From: Polaromonas sp.
GTDB taxonomy: Bacteria > Pseudomonadota > Gammaproteobacteria > Burkholderiales > Burkholderiaceae_C
Assembly: GCA_030650875.1 (NCBI GenBank)
Contig: JAUSDK010000049.1
Coordinates: 1-35,468, forward strand
Length of the DNA stretch: 35,468 nt
Direction of reading: 5' to 3'
A model generated the notes under the pieces. It was given only the letters and a program-made list of their open reading frames with translations. It did no database searches and was not told where the DNA came from. The number at the start of each line of letters is the position of its first letter. Positions within the stretch are counted from its first letter, which is position 1. Below are positions 30,348 through 35,468 of the stretch, piece by piece. The position numbers were made by a program, and so were the translations under genes.

Positions 30348-31004
30348 TCAGTGCACGGGCACCAACGGCGGCGCGCTCAGGGCCGGCAAGACAGCCACCC
30401 GTTGAATCAGTTCGCGAACGCCAGAGCAACTGGTTTTGATGCACAGGCTGCGTACATGGCTACGAACGGTAGAAACTGCGATTTTCATTTCAGTGGCGAT
30501 TTCCGGGGTACTCAGGCAATGACACAAGAAAACCAGCACGCGCTGCTCAGTGAGCGTCAGGCTGTAGCGACGGGCCAGGCAACCCAGAACGCCCGACTCG
30601 CAAACGCTGGCACGCGACAAAAACAAGGCGATGTGCGCGCAAGGCCCACCTGGCCTGACACTCAGGGGAATCACCGACATCGTGACGTTCATGTCGTCGG
30701 GTGACAAGGTGACCAGGCTACGGTAGCCACTCATTGCCTGGTCTCTAGCCTGCTGAAAAGCTTTACCCGCTGCGGCCGAAAGCAAATGGAGTTCACCGCA
30801 CTCATATTTCATCATAACGCCACGCTCAAGTTCACGGCGCGCAGCCAGATTGGCATGAAGAATCCTGCCCTGCACGTTGACAACAAGTATCCCGTTCGAA
30901 AGTTCATCCACCAGCAAGCCGAGCAACGCGAATTCGGGTTCGGGCCCGGAAAAAGTCAGCGAGGGGCTGGAATGAAAAAACTCGGAATCCGGGGCTGCAT
31001 GCAT
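30348..31004 (-). CDS. PAS-like/LuxR-type HTH regulator
   Basis: 218 residues from the ATG at 31004 (MHAAPDSEFF), which has a GGATGGAGC ribosome site; the frame extends 25 codons further but without support. A PAS-like fold (about 30-125; LLVDELSNGILVVNVQGRILHAN) precedes a C-terminal LuxR/GerE HTH (about 150-205; LTLTEQRVLVFLCHCLSTPEIA, then VSTVRSHVRSLCIKT). The protein has no receiver or acyl-homoserine-lactone domain, so it probably senses a small molecule or redox cue through the PAS-like part. It is 29 bp upstream of the Crp-type gene on the same strand, so the two regulators may be co-transcribed. The HTH contains two unusual cysteines in FLCHC. Targets are unknown. Confidence 0.88.
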   Translation of the reverse strand: MHAAPDSEFFHSSPSLTFSGPEPEFALLGLLVDELSNGILVVNVQGRILHANLAARRELERGVMMKYECGELHLLSAAAGKAFQQARDQAMSGYRSLVTLSPDDMNVTMSVIPLSVRPGGPCAHIALFLSRASVCESGVLGCLARRYSLTLTEQRVLVFLCHCLSTPEIATEMKIAVSTVRSHVRSLCIKTSCSGVRELIQRVAVLPALSAPPLVPVH

Positions 31005-31133
31005 GATCACTACGCTCCATCCTACAAATAGATGAGCATAAAAAGTTCCCTCACTTGCAGGCTGTAAATATGGCCGCATTTTTTTGTGACAGATTTACAA
31101 ATACGAAGCTGGCGGGCCGGGCTTTGAAAGCGC

Positions 31134-32042
31134 TCAACGCGGCGTGTCGTCCAGCAAGGCCAGGCTGGCCTGGATGACCTGCGGCAAAAACGCCAGTTGG
31201 ACATGCGCAGCGCCGAGAACCAGCCGGTTGTCAGCGCCTGGCAAGGTCGCGCTGGAGGCCGGAAACACGATGTTGTCGCAGTTGGAGTACCAGCAGGCGA
31301 AAAGCGCATGGCGATCCACTGGCATGTCGTGGTCCAGTTGCGCATGCCAGTCGGAGTGCAAGTGCATCTGGCGGCCGTTATGGCCGCGGCCAAAGCGCGC
31401 CAGCCAGGTGCCATGGTGCGGGGTTGCGATGGTCACCACATGGTGCACACGTGCTTCGGCTTTCATGTTTTTGAGCCAGGCCCTGGCGGCGAGCCCGCCC
31501 ATGCTGTGGCACACCAGCAGGGGCGCGCGGCCGGTAGCACGCGTGACTTGTTGTACCGCGGCCTCGATTTGCGGGACGTAGTCGTCAATGGAGCCCCAGA
31601 TCGGCTCCAGGTTGAGGGCGGCAAAGGCGTGCCCGCTGCGCTGCAAACGCGCCATCCACGGGGTCCAAAACCCGCGGTTGCATAGCAGGCCATGCACAAA
31701 AACTACACCGCGGCGGCCTCCAATCACCGCCTCGGGAGAGAGTTGATCGGGAATGGCGTTCGAACGGAAAGGCTGGCGCCAGCAGAACACCTGCGGCGCG
31801 GTCAATGACTCTGCCCACCAGGCACCAAGCAGGGCCTTCCAGGTGGGCGGGGGTACGGGATCATCCTTGTTGACCTGCTTCATGAGAAGGAATTCGATGG
31901 CCAGAAAACCGGTATAGCCCAGCGCCATCAGCGCAAAACCCGCCACGGCCAGCACCGGTGCGCAGGTCCAGAAGTAAGCCAGCCAACCAAAGGCCGCCGC
32001 GAGCACAGACAAGGTGACGATTTTTTGAAGATAGGCCAGCAT
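31134..32042 (-). CDS. Membrane-anchored alpha/beta hydrolase (lipase/esterase-like)
   Basis: 302 residues from the ATG at 32042, preceded by a GAGG site. The longer open frame upstream is a fragment of a decayed GMC oxidoreductase and not part of this gene. Two N-terminal helices (about 8-25 and 29-54) anchor it. The alpha/beta-hydrolase core shows the oxyanion segment VVFVHGLLCN (113-122), the nucleophile elbow C-H-S180-M-G-G (Cys in place of the first Gly), and a C-terminal His in LGAAHVQLAF. The VHGLLCNRGFW and IATPHHGTWLARFG segments resemble triacylglycerol lipases and PGAP1-like esterases. It probably cleaves lipid or polyester substrates at the membrane. The acyl-CoA synthetase encoded nearby could use the released fatty acids. 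Confidence 0.87.
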   Translation of the reverse strand: MLAYLQKIVTLSVLAAAFGWLAYFWTCAPVLAVAGFALMALGYTGFLAIEFLLMKQVNKDDPVPPPTWKALLGAWWAESLTAPQVFCWRQPFRSNAIPDQLSPEAVIGGRRGVVFVHGLLCNRGFWTPWMARLQRSGHAFAALNLEPIWGSIDDYVPQIEAAVQQVTRATGRAPLLVCHSMGGLAARAWLKNMKAEARVHHVVTIATPHHGTWLARFGRGHNGRQMHLHSDWHAQLDHDMPVDRHALFACWYSNCDNIVFPASSATLPGADNRLVLGAAHVQLAFLPQVIQASLALLDDTPR

Positions 32043-32079
32043 GGAACCTCGAGCGTAGCTGATGCGGCGCACGCCAGTG

Positions 32080-32520
32080 CGGCATCGCGGCCTGTCAGGC
32101 GCTTCAGCAGGCCTTGTGCCAGTAGGTTGGCCACGCCGTAGACTGAAAGTCTGGGGATTGGCCCCGATACTGGTCGGGAAAAGGGAGCCGTCATGAATGG
32201 AGAGGTTCTCCAGTTGCCAATGCACGCCGTCGGGACGGCTCACGCCCAGCCGCTCCGTACCGGCCAGGCCGCACCCCCATCACATGCGCGCTGACCACCT
32301 TTGAGCAGGTGCGGCGTCATGGGCAGCGCCTGTACTGCATCGCGCGCCGGGATCGGCAGGCAGGCTCCGGTCCAGAACGGCGCGGCCGATGGGAGCAAAC
32401 ACCTCCCGCGCGCCTGCGCTCAAGACACAACCTTGCAGCCCGGGCGGCAGCACCGCCGGCGACCAGCAACACGGCGCTTGATGCGATGCCGATCTTGAGA
32501 AGGATTCCTCTTCTTTGCAT
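32080..32520 (-). pseudogene. Fused remnant of a TAT-signal protein gene and a GMC oxidoreductase gene
   Basis: Reading the minus strand from an ATG at 32520, MQRRGILLKIGIASSAVLL is a twin-arginine-like N-terminus. After a frameshift near 32450 it continues as GAREVFAPIGRAVLDRSLP, as in small proteins encoded beside GMC oxidoreductases. This runs directly into DAVQALPMTPHLLKGG and, after a frameshift near 32276-32284 in a G-run, into CGLAGTERLGVSRPDG and ENLSIHDGSLFPTSIGANP. That is the unmistakable C-terminal signature of GMC (cholesterol-oxidase-like) flavoenzymes. A third shift near 32152 is needed to reach LSVYGVANLLAQGLLKRL. The FAD domain is missing entirely. The region is therefore a deletion product with at least three frame breaks. 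Confidence 0.8.
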
Positions 32521-32644
32521 GCAATAAGTATGGGTGGATAGCGTTTCATTTTGAGGAAAACACTGTCGCGTAGGAGACCTCATTAGGACAAGCCCCATGA
32601 CGGTTCTGCGGGGTGGCTTACACAATGGTCTGCAAGGAGTCCGT

Positions 32645-34336
32645 ATGACCAAGCATTGGCTTAAAAGTTACCCCGATGGCATCCCGCACCACATCGACCC
32701 GGAGCAGTTTCAGTCGCTCAATGAGTTGCTTGAAAGTTCATTCAAACAGAATGCTTCCAAGCCGTTTTCGGTCTGCATGGACAGCTGGATGTCTTATGCG
32801 CAACTCGACGACTTGTCGTCCGCGCTCGGCGCGTGGCTGCAGAACTTGGGACTTGAGCCTGCTGCACGCGTGGCCATCATGCTGCCCAACATACCCCAGT
32901 TCGCCGTCACCATGGCGGCGGTCTTGCGGGCAGGCTACACCTGCGTCAACGTCAATCCGCTTTACACCGCACGCGAACTGGAGCATCAACTCAAGGACTC
33001 GGGCGCCACCACGCTGGTCATTCTGGAAAATTTCGGAGCCACGCTGGCTGAAGTTATTGAGCGCACGCCCATCAAGAACGTCGTCATCACGTCCCTGGGC
33101 GATTTACTCGGGTTTTGGTATGGACGGTGGATGACTTTTGCAGCCCGCCATTTGGCCAAGCTGGTACCCGCCTACAAACTTCCGCTGGGCAACGGCTGTC
33201 GCGTCACCACCTTTGCCCATGCGATCACCGAAGGTGGCCGCCATACACTGCGGCCAGCGCACTGCACGCTCGATTCAGTGGCGTTTTTGCAGTACACCGG
33301 CGGCACGACGGGTTTGTCCAAGGGTGCGGTTCTCACGCACCGCAACATCGTCGCGGCGATATTGCAGGCGGAGGCATGGTTCAAGCCCGCACTGGAGCGC
33401 GTGGGCGATATCAGCAAGACCAACAACATCGCCGCGCTGCCGTTGTATCACATCTTTGCGCTGACACTTTGCCTGCTGGCGATTCGCTGGGGTGCCCATT
33501 TGACGCTGGTACCCAATCCACGCGACTTCGGAAAATTCATCGAGGTGCTCAAAAAACGGCCGTTTCACATGCTCCCGGCCGTCAACACCCTGTTTAACGC
33601 CTTGCTTCAGCATCCCCAGTTCAAGACAGTGGACTTTTCAAGTCTTTGCGTGTCGCAGGCGGGCGGCATGGCGGCTTCGGCCGGTACGGCGCAGCAGTGG
33701 CTGAAGGTCACGGGCTGCACCATGATTGAAGGCTGGGGCATGAGTGAGACGTGCGCCATAGGCACCAACAACCCTGTCACCAGCAAGGCGTTCAGCGGCT
33801 CCATTGGCCTGCCATTGCCGAGCATTGACATACATATCAAGGATGACGAAGGGATCTCGCTGCCGCTTGGTTCAGCCGGTGAGATTTGCATCAGGGGCCC
33901 GCAGGTCATGGTCGGCTACTACCAACAGCCCGAAGAAAATGAAAGAGCCTTTACCGCTGACGGTTTTATGCGGACCGGCGATATCGGCATCATGGACCCG
34001 CATGGCTACACGACAATCATTGACCGCAAGAAGGACATGATCATTGTTTCGGGATTCAATGTGTTTCCCAACGAGCTTGAAAACGTGATATCCCTCTGCC
34101 CCGGTGTTGTCGAATGTGCAGCGATCGGCATTGCCGATGAAAAACAGGGAGAAGCTATCAAGGTCTTTGTCGTGAAAAATGACCCTACCCTGAGCGAAGA
34201 CGATCTGGCGGCTTATTGCAAACTGCATCTGACTGGCTACAAACGACCAAAATATATTGAGTTTCGAGATGACCTGCCAAAAACCAATGTCGGAAAAATC
34301 CTCAGGCGTGAGTTGCGTGCAACTGCAACAGCCTGA
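32645..34336 (+). CDS. fadD: Long-chain fatty acid-CoA ligase
   Basis: 563 residues from the ATG at 32645, which has an AAGGAG site 7 nt upstream; an ATG at 32597 is in frame but unsupported. ANL-superfamily motifs are complete: P-loop YTGGTTGLSKGA (217-228), GWGMSET in the ATP-binding motif, RTGDIG with the ribose-binding Asp, DRKKDMIIVSGFNVFPNELE at the domain hinge, and catalytic K551 in TNVGKILRREL. It activates fatty acids to acyl-CoA through an acyl-adenylate in the cytoplasm. Length and motifs fit FadD-type synthetases of betaproteobacteria. It is the first intact gene on the plus strand here, with the MBL-fold gene 24 bp downstream in the same operon. Confidence 0.95.
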   Translation: MTKHWLKSYPDGIPHHIDPEQFQSLNELLESSFKQNASKPFSVCMDSWMSYAQLDDLSSALGAWLQNLGLEPAARVAIMLPNIPQFAVTMAAVLRAGYTCVNVNPLYTARELEHQLKDSGATTLVILENFGATLAEVIERTPIKNVVITSLGDLLGFWYGRWMTFAARHLAKLVPAYKLPLGNGCRVTTFAHAITEGGRHTLRPAHCTLDSVAFLQYTGGTTGLSKGAVLTHRNIVAAILQAEAWFKPALERVGDISKTNNIAALPLYHIFALTLCLLAIRWGAHLTLVPNPRDFGKFIEVLKKRPFHMLPAVNTLFNALLQHPQFKTVDFSSLCVSQAGGMAASAGTAQQWLKVTGCTMIEGWGMSETCAIGTNNPVTSKAFSGSIGLPLPSIDIHIKDDEGISLPLGSAGEICIRGPQVMVGYYQQPEENERAFTADGFMRTGDIGIMDPHGYTTIIDRKKDMIIVSGFNVFPNELENVISLCPGVVECAAIGIADEKQGEAIKVFVVKNDPTLSEDDLAAYCKLHLTGYKRPKYIEFRDDLPKTNVGKILRRELRATATA

Positions 34337-34360
34337 TCGCGCGCCGGCGGACCCTTGCTG

Positions 34361-35281
34361 ATGAGCGCCCCTCGCTTACCGAGCGATCTGCAGGTGTTCG
34401 AACGCGGCTGGCTTTCGGCCAACAACATCTTGTTCACCGGCGGCCCGCAAACGGTGATGATTGACAGTGGCTACTGCACGCATGCGCCGCAAACCCTGTC
34501 CCTACTGGAGAACGCTCTCGGTGAGCGCTCACTGGACTTGCTGCTCAACACCCATTTGCACAGTGATCATTGCGGCGGCAATGCTGCCTTGCAGTCGCGT
34601 TATCCGTCGATGCAGACATGGATTCCGCCTGGACATGCCAACGAGGTTGCGCAATGGGATCCGGCCGCGCTGACCTATGTCCCAACCGGCCAGCTATGCC
34701 CACGATTCAAGTTCGACAGGACGCTCCAGGCCGGTTCGGCCATCCGCCTCGGCACGCACGACTGGAAGGTGCATTCGGCTGCCGGACACGATCAACATTC
34801 ATATATTTTCCATGAGCCTGAAAACAGCATTCTGATTTCAGCAGATGCATTATGGGAAAACGGTTTCGGCGTGGTGTTTCCCGAGCTTGAAGGGAAAGAC
34901 GCATTTGGAGAAGTAGCGCGCACACTGGACATGATTGAGGCGTTGAATCCAAAAACAGTGATCCCTGGACATGGCCGTGTGTTCGCATACTCACCTGACA
35001 TTTTGGTCCGTGCGCGCCAAAAGCTTGAGTATTTTGTCAAAAATCCGCGGCAACATGCTCGTCATGCCGTCAAGGTATTGCTCAAATTCAAATTGCTCGA
35101 ATTGCAGCGGCAATCCCTTGAAGATTTTGTACAGTGGGCCGAAAAAATCCCATACATCTTGCAGGTAAGGGAAAGCTTTTTTTCAGAGATAGCGGTTCGG
35201 CCCTGGATAGAGATACTGTGTACAGAGCTCGTTACCGCGGGGGTAGCCAAAATAGAAGCTGACGATATCTTGAATGCATGA
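34361..35281 (+). CDS. MBL-fold metallo-hydrolase
   Basis: 306 residues from the ATG at 34361; a TTG two codons earlier is possible and no strong ribosome site is seen. The metallo-beta-lactamase fold motif is complete: T-H65-L-H67-S-D69-H70 plus later ligands in AAGHDQHSYI, ISADALWENG and VIPGHGRVF. A C-terminal helical extension of about 90 residues follows. The substrate is not known; related proteins are lactonases, thioesterases or glyoxalase II-like enzymes. Co-transcription 24 bp after the acyl-CoA ligase gene makes an acyl-ester or acyl-thioester substrate possible. The gene is convergent with the rRNA operon, whose terminator begins 51 bp further on. Confidence 0.9.
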   Translation: MSAPRLPSDLQVFERGWLSANNILFTGGPQTVMIDSGYCTHAPQTLSLLENALGERSLDLLLNTHLHSDHCGGNAALQSRYPSMQTWIPPGHANEVAQWDPAALTYVPTGQLCPRFKFDRTLQAGSAIRLGTHDWKVHSAAGHDQHSYIFHEPENSILISADALWENGFGVVFPELEGKDAFGEVARTLDMIEALNPKTVIPGHGRVFAYSPDILVRARQKLEYFVKNPRQHARHAVKVLLKFKLLELQRQSLEDFVQWAEKIPYILQVRESFFSEIAVRPWIEILCTELVTAGVAKIEADDILNA

Positions 35282-35332
35282 AAGGCATCGCCCCTGATGA
35301 CAGAAAAGATTTGATTTCCAAAAACGAAAAAA

Positions 35333-35359
35333 GCCCAGTTGATCAAAAATCAACTGGGC
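35333..35359 (-). terminator. Rho-independent terminator of the rRNA operon
   Basis: GCCCAGTTGAT (35333-35343) pairs perfectly with ATCAACTGGGC (35349-35359) around a 5-nt loop. On the minus strand it is followed by TTTTTT-CG-TTTT. It lies just past the 3' end of the 5S rRNA gene and ends the rRNA transcript. Confidence 0.95.
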
Positions 35360-35373
35360 GTTTCGCGGTATAA

Positions 35374-35468
35374 GAGCCTGACGATGTCCTACTTTCACAC
35401 GGGAATCCGCACTATCATCGGCGCTAAGTCGTTTCACTGTCCTGTTCGGGATGGGAAGGAGTGGTACC
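35374..35468 (-). rRNA. rrf: 5S ribosomal RNA, 3' part (5' end outside the window)
   Basis: The minus strand reads TCCCATCCCGAACAGGACAG, then GCGCCGATGATAGTGC and AAAGTAGGACATCGTCAGGC, which matches the body and 3' end of betaproteobacterial 5S rRNA. About 95 nt are present and roughly the first 20 nt lie beyond the window. The rest of an rRNA operon is expected further right on the minus strand. Confidence 0.95.

Noticed and set aside
32043-32243. 67-residue N-terminal extension of the alpha/beta hydrolase
   Set aside because: Its sequence is the C-terminal GMC-oxidoreductase signature followed by out-of-frame residues. The hydrolase has its own ATG with a ribosome site at 32042.
1-35468. 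CRISPR arrays, tRNA genes, IS elements, prophage or integrase genes
   Set aside because: None was seen on reading both strands. The only repeat clusters are short hexamer or 33-bp tandem repeats without spacers.

Overview
The window reads as a chromosomal segment of a high-GC betaproteobacterium of the Comamonadaceae, most like Polaromonas or Rhodoferax. This rests on recognised protein families and gene order (glyQ-glyS-gmhB-plsC, corC-lnt, a LiuR-type regulator beside isovaleryl-CoA dehydrogenase, and a minus-strand rRNA operon). No database search was run. Most genes are on the minus strand, and there are no tRNAs, IS elements or CRISPR arrays.

Positions 1-1715: a Crp/Fnr-type regulator runs off the left edge. 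A 526-bp gap follows, then a glycine-rich RRM RNA-binding protein with a structured 3' end and a bidirectional terminator. Positions 1737-3524: a class V aminotransferase and a rhodanese.

Positions 3087-11372 (minus): a probable catabolic operon. In transcription order it holds a hot-dog thioesterase, isovaleryl-CoA dehydrogenase, beta-carbonic anhydrase, aceK, thiolase, a short-chain dehydrogenase, a second acyl-CoA dehydrogenase and the rhodanese. A MerR/LiuR-type regulator lies upstream. A perfect 26-bp palindrome sits inside a predicted promoter for the operon, and a six-unit array of related hexamers sits in front of the regulator gene. Together these suggest leucine and fatty acid breakdown to acetyl-CoA, coupled to control of the TCA/glyoxylate branch point by AceK.

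Positions 11594-18222 (minus): a four-gene signalling cluster. It holds a CheY-like receiver, a 1295-residue multi-PAS/GAF histidine kinase, a response regulator with an N-terminal excisionase-type HTH, and a 512-residue kinase-like protein with Ser where the phospho-accepting His should be.

Positions 18327-28630 (minus): housekeeping genes. These are a DUF45/YgjP-type metallopeptidase, plsC, gmhB, a small membrane protein, glyS, glyQ, lnt, corC, a GNAT acetyltransferase and an Lrp/AsnC regulator.

Positions 28879-31004: a compact stand-alone class III adenylate cyclase (plus) faces a Crp-type cNMP-binding regulator (minus), followed by a PAS-LuxR regulator. This is a possible self-contained cAMP module. 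Positions 31134-35281: a membrane-anchored alpha/beta hydrolase, a decayed TAT-protein/GMC-oxidoreductase remnant, a long-chain acyl-CoA synthetase and an MBL-fold hydrolase. The window ends in the terminator and 3' part of a minus-strand 5S rRNA gene.
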